Source: Ignavibacteriaceae bacterium (GTDB taxonomy: Bacteria; Bacteroidota; Ignavibacteria; Ignavibacteriales; Ignavibacteriaceae). Taken from it: 34,885 nt of DNA. Under the pieces are notes generated by a model. It was given only the letters and a program-made list of their open reading frames with translations. It was not told where the DNA came from and did no database searches. Location: NCBI GenBank assembly GCA_013388525.1, contig JACAFA010000244.1, positions 1 through 34,885 on the forward strand. The letters run 5' to 3'. Numbering within the stretch: position 1 is the first letter of the stretch; every line of letters begins with the position of its first letter. Positions 15,991 to 24,541 of this stretch are shown here, in pieces. Position numbers and translations under genes: made by a program.

Positions 15991-16678
15991 TTTTTTCGAT
16001 GCAGATTTTTCCATGGGTGAAATTATTCTTATTGATAAACCGCCCGGTCCAACCTCATTTCAGGTGGTTAACAAGATCAGAAAAGTTACAGGAGTTAAAA
16101 AGGTTGGTCACTCAGGAACTCTTGATCCGAAAGCAAGCGGATTATTAATTGTTTGCACTGGTAAAAAAACCAGTGACTTAAATCAATTTATAAATTTTAA
16201 CAAAACCTATTCGGGAATTATCAGATTGGGTTTGATTTCTTCTTCAATGGATACCGAGACTGAATGTGTCGAAGTTCCTTTGCCTGAAGATTTGGATGAC
16301 GAAAAAATAATAAAAGTTCGCGATAGCTTTCTGGGCGAGATTGAGCAAACTCCTCCAATGTTTTCTGCAGTCAAAATTAACGGCAAAAAACTTTATAATC
16401 TTGCGAGAAAAGGAAAATCAATTGAACGCCAACCCAGAAAAATATTAATAGAAAAGTTCGAAATTGATCGAATCAATCTTCCGGATATATATTTTACGAT
16501 CACCTGTTCAAAAGGCACTTTTATCAGAGTTATCGCCGATGACTTTGGTAAAAAATTGAATACCGGAGGAGTTTTAATTCAATTAAGACGATTAGCAATA
16601 GGAGATTTTCGGGTTGATGATGCAATCCCGATACATAAGTTTTCAGAAATGTTTTCAGAAAAGGCATCGGTTAATTAA
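15950..16678 (+). CDS. truB: tRNA pseudouridine-55 synthase TruB
   Basis: TruB converts U55 in the T-loop of most tRNAs to pseudouridine. The core begins at IILIDKPPGPTSFQVVNKIR. The catalytic motif is GHSGTLDPKASGLL, with Asp59 as nucleophile, and later conserved stretches include TPPMFSAVKINGKKLYNLAR and CSKGTFIRVIADDFG. The length from ATG 15950 is 242 residues; the C-terminal PUA domain of the E. coli protein is absent or reduced, as in many lineages. Two starts are possible. ATG 15950 has GAGGGA at good spacing but overlaps rbfA and adds 21 residues; ATG 16013 fits the family N-terminus but lacks a ribosome-binding site. I prefer 15950. Such overlap suggests translational coupling. Confidence 0.93.
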   Translation: MKFTSRIITNQTPDFFDADFSMGEIILIDKPPGPTSFQVVNKIRKVTGVKKVGHSGTLDPKASGLLIVCTGKKTSDLNQFINFNKTYSGIIRLGLISSSMDTETECVEVPLPEDLDDEKIIKVRDSFLGEIEQTPPMFSAVKINGKKLYNLARKGKSIERQPRKILIEKFEIDRINLPDIYFTITCSKGTFIRVIADDFGKKLNTGGVLIQLRRLAIGDFRVDDAIPIHKFSEMFSEKASVN

Positions 16679-16778
16679 CATTCAGTAAAAAAAAGTTGAA
16701 GCTCAAAAATTTTTAGAATACTTTTTCCGCGAAATAAATATCATTAAATAAATTTTACTTTTGAGTTGACCGTTTAAA

Positions 16779-17717
16779 ATGAGGATAATAAAAGATATTT
16801 CAGAAATAAAGAGAGATGAGAAGAGTATTATTACTCTCGGTACTTTTGATGGACTTCATCTTGGTCACCAGCAAATTGTTGATAAAGTTATACAGAAATC
16901 ACGCAACACCGGTGGAAGAAGTTTCCTGATTACGTTTGATCCTCATCCGAGAAAAATTATTCCCGGCAGAAATGATGTGAGACTTTTAAGCACGCTTGAT
17001 GAAAAAATTATGATTCTTGAACAGATGAACCTCGATAATCTTTTTGTAATCAATTTTACTCCGGAATTTTCCAGACAATCTCCCGAAGAGTTTGTTGAGA
17101 AATATCTTGTTGCGGGAATCGGTTTAAAAGAAATAATTATTGGTTATGACCATCACTTTGGAAAAGGCAGAGATGGAAATTATTATATTCTTCAGGAACT
17201 AGGTCGCAAATTCAATTTTGCAGTAACACTTATTCCTGAATTTTCGGTTGACGGTGAAATAGTCAGCAGCACAAAAATAAGAAATTCACTTCTTGCCGGA
17301 GATGTTGTTAAAGCAGGGAAAATGCTCGGCAGACCATATTCATTCACAGGAAAAATTGTTCGCGGTGATGGCAGAGGGAAGAAGCTTGGCTTTCCAACAG
17401 CAAACATATCAGTAGATAACCAGGACAAGTTGATTCCGGCAAATGGAATTTATGCTGCTGAATGTATTGTGGATAATGAAAAGCACTTTGGTTTGTTAAG
17501 TATTGGAAGCAGACCAACATTTCATAAAGATGGTAACATTGTTCCCGAGTTTTATATTTTTGATTTTAACAAAGATATTTATGAAAGAATAATGCAGGTT
17601 AACATGGTTGAAAAGATCAGAGATGAAGAAAAATTTAATTCAGTTGATGAGTTGATTATCCAAATGAAAAAAGACGAAGAAATCGGAAAAGAAATTTTAA
17701 GCAAACTAATTAATTGA
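16779..17717 (+). CDS. ribF: Bifunctional riboflavin kinase / FAD synthetase
   Basis: RibF makes FMN from riboflavin and then FAD from FMN, both with ATP. The 312 residues hold an N-terminal nucleotidyltransferase domain (about 1-180) with TLGTFDGLHLGHQQIV, whose HLGH at 27-30 is the nucleotide-binding motif, then FDPHPRKI and SSTKIRNSLLAGDV. A C-terminal riboflavin kinase domain (about 185-312) follows with GRGKKLGFPTANI and the NGIYAAECIV strand. It follows truB after a 100-base gap and precedes rpsO, an order seen in many bacteria. The gap may contain a promoter, but no convincing one was found. Confidence 0.96.
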   Translation: MRIIKDISEIKRDEKSIITLGTFDGLHLGHQQIVDKVIQKSRNTGGRSFLITFDPHPRKIIPGRNDVRLLSTLDEKIMILEQMNLDNLFVINFTPEFSRQSPEEFVEKYLVAGIGLKEIIIGYDHHFGKGRDGNYYILQELGRKFNFAVTLIPEFSVDGEIVSSTKIRNSLLAGDVVKAGKMLGRPYSFTGKIVRGDGRGKKLGFPTANISVDNQDKLIPANGIYAAECIVDNEKHFGLLSIGSRPTFHKDGNIVPEFYIFDFNKDIYERIMQVNMVEKIRDEEKFNSVDELIIQMKKDEEIGKEILSKLIN

Positions 17718-17789
17718 TCCTGGTCTATTCGCCAAGTGCGGATTGAAACTGGGATTAAATCGTATAACAAATAAAAAGGATTAATTAAA

Positions 17790-18053
17790 ATGACAAAACA
17801 GGAAAAAGCCGATATCATAAAAAAATACGGCGGAAACGAAAAAGACTCTGGCAGAACAGAAGTTCAGATTGCTCTTCTTACAAAAAGAATTAATGATTTG
17901 ACAGAGCATTTTGACAAACACGCAAAAGATCATCACTCAAGAAGAGGTCTGATGATGATGGTTGGTAAAAGACGAAGACTTCTTGATTATCTGGCAAAGA
18001 AAGATATTGAAAGATACAGAGCAATAATTAAAGATTTGAACATTAGAAAGTAA
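17790..18053 (+). CDS. rpsO: 30S ribosomal protein S15
   Basis: S15 binds the central domain of 16S rRNA and is a primary assembly protein. The 87 residues match the family in length and in the signature segments [40 protein letters not shown] and [14 protein letters not shown]. The ATG is preceded by AAAGGA. It lies 72 bases after ribF and 12 bases before pnp; the rpsO-pnp pair is a widely conserved operon. S15 represses its own translation in some bacteria by binding its leader; no such structure was evident in the short leader here. Confidence 0.98.
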   Translation: MTKQEKADIIKKYGGNEKDSGRTEVQIALLTKRINDLTEHFDKHAKDHHSRRGLMMMVGKRRRLLDYLAKKDIERYRAIIKDLNIRK

Positions 18054-18065
18054 GGAATTTTTAAA

Positions 18066-20141
18066 ATGATAGTTAAAAAGGAAGTTGAAATTGGTGGTAA
18101 AATATTCTCCATCGAAACGGGGAGATATGCAAGACAGGCTAACGGCGCAGTTATGGTTCGTTACGGCGATACTATGGTTCTTGTTACTGCAGTTGCTTCA
18201 ACAGAAGTTAAAGATGATCAGGATTTCTTTCCTCTTCAGGTTGAATACAGAGAAAAAACTTCTGCTGCCGGCAAAATTCCCGGTGGATTTATAAAACGGG
18301 AAGGCAGACCAACAGAAAAAGAAATTCTTAGTTCAAGATTGATTGACAGACCAATAAGACCTCTGTTCCCTGAAAATTTCATGAACGAAACTCAGGTGAT
18401 TGCTTTTGTAGTTTCATACGATGGTCAGAATGATGCCGATGTTCTTGCTGCTGTTGGAGCTTCTGCAGCACTAACTATTTCCGATATTCCATTCGATGGT
18501 CCGATGGCTGAAGTTCGGGTTGGCAGAGTTAACGGTCAGTTAATCGTTAATCCGACTCACTCAGAAATTGAACAAAGTGATCTTGAGCTTGTTGTTGCAG
18601 GCACCAGCGATTCAATTATTATGGTTGAAGGCGAGTCCAAAGAAATCAGCGAAGACGAGTTACTAAATGCGCTCAGGTTCGCCCAGTCTGAAATTAAAAA
18701 GCTCGTACAGCTTCAGATTGATTTAGGGAATGAAGCAGGAAAGAAGAAGTGGGAGCTTAAGGATAAAGAAATTGATCCGGAGCTTAAAAAAGAAGTGCTC
18801 GAGCTTGCCGGTGAAAAGTTTAAAGATATCGTTCACTCAGTTCTCACAAAAGAAGAAAGATCATTGAGAAACAAGCAGCTTCAGGAAGATGTAACTGCAG
18901 CTCTTGCCGAGAGATTTCCCGAACAAGAAAAAGTAATTGCATCCATACTTCACGATCTCGAAAAAGAATTAATGAGAGAAAGAATTCTTACTGAAGGAAT
19001 TCGTCTTGATGGAAGAAACACTACTCAGGTCAGACCAATTACAATTGAGCTTGGTATTCTGCCCCGAACACATGGTTCAGCCTTGTTTACAAGAGGTGAA
19101 ACACAAAGTTTAACTACCGTTACTCTTGGCACGAAAAACGACGAACAGATAATAGATGGTCTTCGCGAAGAATACACAAAACGATTTATGCTTCACTATA
19201 ACTTTCCGCCATTTAGCGTAGGTGAAGTTGGCAGAATGACTGGTGTTGGAAGAAGAGAAATTGGTCATGGTAATCTTGCGGAGAGAGCATTGAAAATGGT
19301 TTTTCCCGGCGAAGAAATCTTTCCTTATACTGTTCGTGTTATTTCAGATATTCTTGAATCAAATGGTTCGTCTTCGATGGCTACGGTTTGTGCCGGCTCT
19401 CTTGCAATGATGGATGCCGGAATTGGAATTAGCAAAGGTGTTGCCGGTATTGCCATGGGATTAGTAAAGGAAGGCGATCGTTATGCAATACTCTCCGATA
19501 TTCTTGGAAACGAAGACCATCTGGGTGATATGGATTTCAAAGTTGCCGGAACTGCAGACGGAATCACTGCTTTTCAGATGGATATAAAAATTAAAGGAAT
19601 ATCGTTTGAAATAATGGAAAAAGCTTTACAGCAGGCACGAGAGGGAAGACTTCACATTCTTGGAATTATGAATCAGGCAATTGAAAAACCGCGTGAGCAA
19701 CTTTCAGAATTTGCACCAAGATTAATTTCTATGAAAGTCGAACAGGATCAGATCGGCTTGATAATAGGTCCCGGTGGAAAAACAATACAGGGAATGCAAC
19801 GCTTGTTTGGTGTTGAAATAAATATTGAAGAAGATGGAACAGTTAATATCGCTTCGCCGAACAAGGAAAATGCAGTTAAATGTAAAGAGTATATCAAAAA
19901 GATGACCGCTACTCCTGAAATCGGAGAAGTTTACGAAGGTGTTGTTACAAGATTAATGGATTTCGGTGCCTTTGTGGAAATTCTTCCCGGTAAAGAAGGT
20001 CTTTTACACATCTCGCAGATTGATAATAAAAGAGTTGAAAAAGTCAGTGATTACTTTAAAACAGGAGATAAGGTCACAGTGAAGCTTATTAAAATAGAAA
20101 ACGGTAAGCTATCCCTTAGTAGAAAAGAATTGTTAAAATAA
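18066..20141 (+). CDS. pnp: Polyribonucleotide nucleotidyltransferase (PNPase)
   Basis: PNPase degrades RNA from the 3' end using phosphate, and works in reverse to add tails. The 691 residues show two RNase PH-like domains: the first with GRYARQANGAVMVRYGDTMV and RPIRPLFPENFMNETQVIAF, the second with GILPRTHGSALFTRGETQSL and the catalytic region AGTADGITAFQMDIK. They are separated by the helical linker. A KH domain (LIIGPGGKTIQGMQ) and an S1 domain (YEGVVTRLMDFGAFVEILPG) complete the normal architecture. It is 12 bases after rpsO. The 248 bases after it contain only a weak long-loop inverted repeat (GAAGGTAA at 20142 with TTACCTTC at 20175). Confidence 0.98.
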   Translation: MIVKKEVEIGGKIFSIETGRYARQANGAVMVRYGDTMVLVTAVASTEVKDDQDFFPLQVEYREKTSAAGKIPGGFIKREGRPTEKEILSSRLIDRPIRPLFPENFMNETQVIAFVVSYDGQNDADVLAAVGASAALTISDIPFDGPMAEVRVGRVNGQLIVNPTHSEIEQSDLELVVAGTSDSIIMVEGESKEISEDELLNALRFAQSEIKKLVQLQIDLGNEAGKKKWELKDKEIDPELKKEVLELAGEKFKDIVHSVLTKEERSLRNKQLQEDVTAALAERFPEQEKVIASILHDLEKELMRERILTEGIRLDGRNTTQVRPITIELGILPRTHGSALFTRGETQSLTTVTLGTKNDEQIIDGLREEYTKRFMLHYNFPPFSVGEVGRMTGVGRREIGHGNLAERALKMVFPGEEIFPYTVRVISDILESNGSSSMATVCAGSLAMMDAGIGISKGVAGIAMGLVKEGDRYAILSDILGNEDHLGDMDFKVAGTADGITAFQMDIKIKGISFEIMEKALQQAREGRLHILGIMNQAIEKPREQLSEFAPRLISMKVEQDQIGLIIGPGGKTIQGMQRLFGVEINIEEDGTVNIASPNKENAVKCKEYIKKMTATPEIGEVYEGVVTRLMDFGAFVEILPGKEGLLHISQIDNKRVEKVSDYFKTGDKVTVKLIKIENGKLSLSRKELLK

Positions 20142-20389
20142 GAAGGTAATACAAAGGGAAATACTTTTAATATTTTACCTTCAAAAAAATATTATTCATT
20201 AAAATAATTTTTCATAAATAATTTTAGCTGAAAAGCTCTGTATGCAAATTGAATTATTCATCTTGTGTTTGTTTTTAACAATTCTCTCAGTTATTTCTTT
20301 AACAGGGAATGAACAAAAGCATAAGAGCTTTTTATTTTTTAAAAGATTTTCAATGAAATATAAAATTTCATTAAGAGAGTTTGCCCCAG

Positions 20390-21958
20390 ATGTTAAAAGA
20401 AATTATTATCAACTCCGCTTCCACGCAAACACGCGTTGCTATTACGGAAGATGGAAACTTAGTCGACTTCTTTGTAGACTACCCTGAAAACCGCCGGATG
20501 GTGGGTGACATTTATCTTGGAAGAATTGCAAGAGTTCTTCCGGGAATTCGTGCTGCATTTATAGACATTGGAATGAAGCACGATGCCTTTCTTCATTTTT
20601 CTGATATTGGTGAAAGAACACAGCAGTTACAGGACATGCTTGGTGATGAGGATTCAGACGTAGATGATGAGGATGAAGCAAACGGAAGTGTTGCCACTCA
20701 ATCAAAACCAGAAGTAAAGAGAACCGAACCCCAAATTCCGACACTGAAAAAAGGGCAGGAAATTCTTGTGCAGATTATCAAAGAACCTGTCAGCAATAAA
20801 GGAGTTCGTGTTACATCTTCAGTTTCACTTCCGGGCAGATTCTGTGTGCTTCTTCCTTATGATAATAAAGTTGGTATCTCAAAAAAGATTTACGACTTCA
20901 AAGAGCGCAAAAGACTTCGCCACATTGCAAGGCAAATAGTGCCCGAGAATTACGGATTAATAATTCGAACCGTTGCACAAAAACAGGATGAGGATATCTT
21001 AAAAGATGATTTAAAGAATCTTATGAAAACCTGGGAACGAATCGAAAAGGAAGCAAAATCCCAAACTCCTCCTGCACTTGTTTACCAGGATTTAAACACT
21101 ACGGTTAGTGTAATCCGTGATCTTTTTAATTCGGACATTTCAAAAATATTTGTCGATTCAAAAAAACTTCATAAAGAAATAAAGAATTATCTTGAGCTTG
21201 TTCAACCGGCAATAGCTGAAAAAGTGGAACTGTACAAATCCACCTACGGGATATTCAACACTTTTAAAATTGAAGAACAGATTAAAACTTTGATGGGAAG
21301 AAAAGTATCACTTCCCAGCGGCGGATATCTTATCATTGAGCACACAGAAGCTATGGTTGTTATTGATGTTAACAGTGGAAAATATGCCAAGAGCAAAGAG
21401 CAGGAATTAAATTCACTTAAAACGGATCTTGAAGCTGCACGAGAAATTGCCCGCCAATTACGCTTGCGGGATATTGGTGGAATTATTGTGGTTGATTTTA
21501 TTGATCTTGAAGACGATAAAAACAGAAAAAAAGTTTATGATGAATTAAAAAAGGAATTCAGGAAAGACAGAGCTAAAGTATCGGTTCTCCCCATGTCTGA
21601 TTTTGGGTTGATTCAGATTACGAGACAGAGAATAAGACAAAACATCGTTCAGGCAATAAAAGAAGTTTGTCCTGAATGTCACGGTACCGGTTTGTTAACC
21701 AAAACCTCACACCTGGCTTATGATCTTGAAAGCTGGCTGAGAAAATTCAGGAGAAAATCACGCGAAAGAAGTATTATCATAAAATCTCATCCGTCCACTA
21801 TTGCAAAAATCAGGGAAGGAAAGATTAAATCACTATTTAAACTTCAGCTTAAATATTTAGTAAAAATTACTCTGAGAGAAGACCCGAGTCTTTCTGCAGA
21901 TACTTTTGAATTTTATTCTGCGAAAACCGGTCATGAATTAACCAGAGAATTTGATTAG
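20390..21958 (+). CDS. rng: Ribonuclease G/E family endoribonuclease
   Basis: RNase G/E cuts single-stranded AU-rich RNA and takes part in rRNA maturation and mRNA decay. From ATG 20390 the protein has 522 residues (an in-frame TTG at 20381 would add three). An S1 domain covers about 35-150, interrupted by an insert at about 76-118 containing a very acidic run (DEDSDVDDEDE). The catalytic metal-binding aspartates are D326 (VIDVNSGKYA) and D369 (VVDFIDLEDD), and the zinc-link cysteines are C427/C430 in CPECHGTG. The 43- and 101-residue spacings equal those in E. coli RNase E. There is no long C-terminal scaffold, so it is RNase G-like. AAGAGAG precedes the start. Confidence 0.95.
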   Translation: MLKEIIINSASTQTRVAITEDGNLVDFFVDYPENRRMVGDIYLGRIARVLPGIRAAFIDIGMKHDAFLHFSDIGERTQQLQDMLGDEDSDVDDEDEANGSVATQSKPEVKRTEPQIPTLKKGQEILVQIIKEPVSNKGVRVTSSVSLPGRFCVLLPYDNKVGISKKIYDFKERKRLRHIARQIVPENYGLIIRTVAQKQDEDILKDDLKNLMKTWERIEKEAKSQTPPALVYQDLNTTVSVIRDLFNSDISKIFVDSKKLHKEIKNYLELVQPAIAEKVELYKSTYGIFNTFKIEEQIKTLMGRKVSLPSGGYLIIEHTEAMVVIDVNSGKYAKSKEQELNSLKTDLEAAREIARQLRLRDIGGIIVVDFIDLEDDKNRKKVYDELKKEFRKDRAKVSVLPMSDFGLIQITRQRIRQNIVQAIKEVCPECHGTGLLTKTSHLAYDLESWLRKFRRKSRERSIIIKSHPSTIAKIREGKIKSLFKLQLKYLVKITLREDPSLSADTFEFYSAKTGHELTREFD

Positions 21959-21964
21959 TTTTGA

Positions 21965-21991
21965 GCTACAGGCTCCTCAGCCTACGGCTGG
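21965..21991. repeat. GC-richer hairpin element between rng and tal
   Basis: GCTACAGGCTCCTCAGCC then TACGGCTGG. Two alternative stems are possible: AGGCT with AGCCT (21970-21983), or CAGCC with GGCTG around TAC (21978-21990). It is richer in G and C than its surroundings and has no T-tail, so it is more like a small dispersed repeat than a terminator. Confidence 0.4.
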
Positions 21992-22026
21992 TAATTATCT
22001 AATAATATGAATTCGGAGGAAAAAAC

Positions 22027-22671
22027 ATGAAATTTTTTATAGACACAGCTAACATTGAAGAAATAAAAGAAGCTGCTGCTCTTGGCATTCTTGACGGAGT
22101 AACAACAAATCCTTCTCTTGTTTCAAAAGAGGGAAAAGATTTTAGAAAACTGCTCGATGAAATTCTTAAAGTTGTTGACGGACCCGTCAGTGCTGAAGTT
22201 ATTTCCACAGATTACGCCGGGATTATTAAGGAAGGAAGAGAACTTGCATCAATCCATAAAAATATTGTAGTAAAAATACCTCTGATAAAAGAAGGACTAA
22301 AAGCCTGTAAATCACTCACTGATGAAGGTATCAATGTTAATGTAACTTTGTGCTTTTCACCAACTCAGGCAATTCTTGCAGCAAAAGCAGGCGCAACTTA
22401 TGTAAGTCCTTTTGTAGGAAGACTTGATGACATTAGCACAAGCGGTATGGATTTGATTTCGCAGATAGTTCAGATATACAGAAATTATGATTTTAATACT
22501 CAGGTGCTTGTTGCAAGTGTAAGACATCCGCTACATGTTGTGGAAGCTGCGCTTATTGGCGCTGATGTTTGCACAATTCCTTTTGATGTAATTAAAAAGA
22601 TGTTCAACCATCCGTTGACAGATATAGGACTTGAAAAATTTCTTAGTGATTGGAAAAAACTAAAACAATAG
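22027..22671 (+). CDS. tal: Transaldolase, small FSA/TalC-type
   Basis: The 214-residue protein belongs to the short transaldolase / fructose-6-phosphate aldolase family. It begins [20 protein letters not shown] and continues with [13 protein letters not shown]. The Schiff-base lysine is K83 in [12 protein letters not shown], followed by [32 protein letters not shown] and the C-terminal [14 protein letters not shown]. It probably moves a dihydroxyacetone unit in the non-oxidative pentose phosphate pathway; sequence alone cannot exclude aldolase activity. GGAGG lies eight bases before the ATG, one of the strongest ribosome-binding sites here. It starts a run of same-strand, tightly spaced genes. 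Confidence 0.94.
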   Translation: MKFFIDTANIEEIKEAAALGILDGVTTNPSLVSKEGKDFRKLLDEILKVVDGPVSAEVISTDYAGIIKEGRELASIHKNIVVKIPLIKEGLKACKSLTDEGINVNVTLCFSPTQAILAAKAGATYVSPFVGRLDDISTSGMDLISQIVQIYRNYDFNTQVLVASVRHPLHVVEAALIGADVCTIPFDVIKKMFNHPLTDIGLEKFLSDWKKLKQ

Positions 22672-22713
22672 AAACAAATATTCTTTCAAAAATTATTTCA
22701 ATGGGGCGATAAA

Positions 22714-23796
22714 ATGAAAAAAACAACTTTCAATAAAATTCATAAAAAACTCGGTGCAAAGATGGTTGAATTTGCCGGATATGAAATGCCTATTCAATAC
22801 ACATCAATAATCGCCGAGCATAAAGCAGTTAGAAACTCGGTCGGTGTGTTTGATGTTTCTCATATGGGCGAAATATTTATTACCGGAGATAAGGCGCTTG
22901 ATTTTGTTCAGTATATAACAATTAACGATGCATCAAAACTTTTCCCGGGAAGAGTACAGTACTCTGCGATGTGTTATCCGGACGGTGGTATTGTTGATGA
23001 CCTTCTCGTTTATAAATTATCTGATAAAGAATTTCTCCTGGTTGTAAATGCATCCAACATCGAAAAAGATTATAACTGGATGAAAGAAAACAACAAGTTT
23101 GGCGTTACAATTAACAATCGGAGCGATGAGTATTCGTTGCTTGCAGTCCAGGGACCTAACTCAGGTGAACTCTTAAAAAACATAGTTCCAAATATGCCTG
23201 AGCTTGAATACTATCATTTTACCAGAGGAAAAGTTGCCGGTATTGAAATGATAATTTCCAGAACCGGGTACACAGGGGAACTTGGTTATGAATTATATTT
23301 TACGGGTGATGAATCAGATGCTGAAAAAGTATGGAACGAATTATTTAAAGCAGGAAAGCCGTTTGATATTCAACCGATAGGTCTTGCTGCCCGTGATTCA
23401 CTGAGGCTTGAAATGGGTTATTGTCTTTATGGAAATGATATTGATAAAACAACGAATCCTATTGAAGCCGGGCTGGGATGGATCACTAAAACCGATAAAG
23501 GAAATTTTATTGCTAAAGATGTAATAGTAAAAGTTAAGCAGGAAGGACCAAGCCGGAAACTTGTTGCTATGATTTCCGATGAAAAAACTTTTCCAAGACA
23601 CGGTTATGAGATAACCGCAGGTGGAAAAAATGTTGGTGTTATTACAAGCGGAACAGTAAGTCCTGTTCTTGAAAAACCAATAGCACTTGGTTATGTAAAT
23701 AAACCATTTAATACTCCGGGAAGCGAAGTTGCTTTTAAAGTAAGAGATAAAGAATTTCCGGCATTAGTAACAAAACTTCCATTTGTAAAAAAGTAA
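22714..23796 (+). CDS. gcvT: Glycine cleavage system T protein (aminomethyltransferase)
   Basis: GcvT transfers the aminomethyl group from lipoylated H protein to tetrahydrofolate, releasing ammonia. The 360 residues match the usual size. Family stretches are KLGAKMVEFAGYEMPIQYTS, GVFDVSHMGEIFITG, CYPDGGIVDDLLVYKL with the catalytic Asp in the folate site, ISRTGYTGELGYELYF, and GLAARDSLRLEMGYCLYGND. A C-terminal barrel (PVLEKPIALGYVNKPF) completes it. The other glycine cleavage genes (gcvH, gcvP) are not in the window, so they must lie elsewhere if present. It lies 42 bases after tal and seven before comB. Confidence 0.96.
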   Translation: MKKTTFNKIHKKLGAKMVEFAGYEMPIQYTSIIAEHKAVRNSVGVFDVSHMGEIFITGDKALDFVQYITINDASKLFPGRVQYSAMCYPDGGIVDDLLVYKLSDKEFLLVVNASNIEKDYNWMKENNKFGVTINNRSDEYSLLAVQGPNSGELLKNIVPNMPELEYYHFTRGKVAGIEMIISRTGYTGELGYELYFTGDESDAEKVWNELFKAGKPFDIQPIGLAARDSLRLEMGYCLYGNDIDKTTNPIEAGLGWITKTDKGNFIAKDVIVKVKQEGPSRKLVAMISDEKTFPRHGYEITAGGKNVGVITSGTVSPVLEKPIALGYVNKPFNTPGSEVAFKVRDKEFPALVTKLPFVKK

Positions 23797-23803
23797 TCCG
23801 ACT

Positions 23804-24526
23804 ATGAAACTCGAAGTTTTATTTTCACCAGTACAGGCAGATGAGCTTTTCTTTACAGGAAAAACAACTGTTGTTATTGATGTCCTGCGCGCTTCATCTA
23901 CAATAATTACTGCACTTACAAATGGTGCTAAGGAAGTTGTACCTGTTGCTACGGTTGAATTTGCTGTTAAGGTTTCCGGAGGAATTTTTGGCGGGCAGAC
24001 TTTGCTTGGCGGTGAACGAAACACTAAGAAAATAGAAGGCTTTGCTTTGGGTAATTCTCCTTCTGAATACACAAAGGAAATTGTATCGGGGAAGTCAATT
24101 GTTTTTTATTCTACTAACGGCTCACGTGCAATTGTAAAAGCAAAGTATTCAAAAAATCTTTTTATCTGTTCGTTTAACAATATGAAAGCACTTGCAAAAC
24201 AATTGAAAAAGCTGAATGAAGATGTAATTATTCTTTGTTCGGGGAATAATAATTTTTTCAGCCTGGAAGATTCAGTTTGTGCAGGGATGCTTCTAAATGA
24301 ACTAGAGTCAGGAAATAAAAACGTACAACTGAATGATTCATCAACCTGTGCGATAACCTTGTTTAAATCTTTTGGAAAAAATATATTAAAGATGCTGAGT
24401 GAAACAGATCACGGAAAAGTTCTCATTGAAAACGGGTTTAAAGATGATTTGAAAGCTTGTGCCGAACTTGATAATACTGACGTAATTCCATTTTATTCTG
24501 GGAATGCTCTTAAAGTTTTAAAGTAA
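23804..24526 (+). CDS. comB: ComB family 2-phosphosulfolactate phosphatase-like protein
   Basis: The 240 residues match the ComB family: VVIDVLRASSTIITALTNGA near the start, LLGGERNTKKIEGFALGNSP with PSEY in the middle, IVFYSTNGSRAIVKA, and CSGNNNFFSLEDSVCAGML. ComB in methanogens is a Mg-dependent phosphatase that forms sulfolactate for coenzyme M synthesis. Related genes occur in many bacteria without that pathway and may act on another phosphorylated acid. No comA or comC is nearby. The ATG lacks a clear ribosome-binding site and lies seven bases after gcvT, so coupling is likely. The family is secure; the substrate is not. Confidence 0.88.
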   Translation: MKLEVLFSPVQADELFFTGKTTVVIDVLRASSTIITALTNGAKEVVPVATVEFAVKVSGGIFGGQTLLGGERNTKKIEGFALGNSPSEYTKEIVSGKSIVFYSTNGSRAIVKAKYSKNLFICSFNNMKALAKQLKKLNEDVIILCSGNNNFFSLEDSVCAGMLLNELESGNKNVQLNDSSTCAITLFKSFGKNILKMLSETDHGKVLIENGFKDDLKACAELDNTDVIPFYSGNALKVLK

Positions 24527-24541
24527 TTATTAAATTCAAAA

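Noticed and set aside
20142..20389. Rho-independent terminator after pnp
   Set aside because: GAAGGTAA/TTACCTTC has a 25-base loop and is followed by A-residues rather than T-residues, so support is weak.
20242..20487. 81-codon plus frame starting before rng
   Set aside because: Its second half overlaps rng in another frame and the product has no recognisable features beyond a hydrophobic start; RNase G conservation decides the region.
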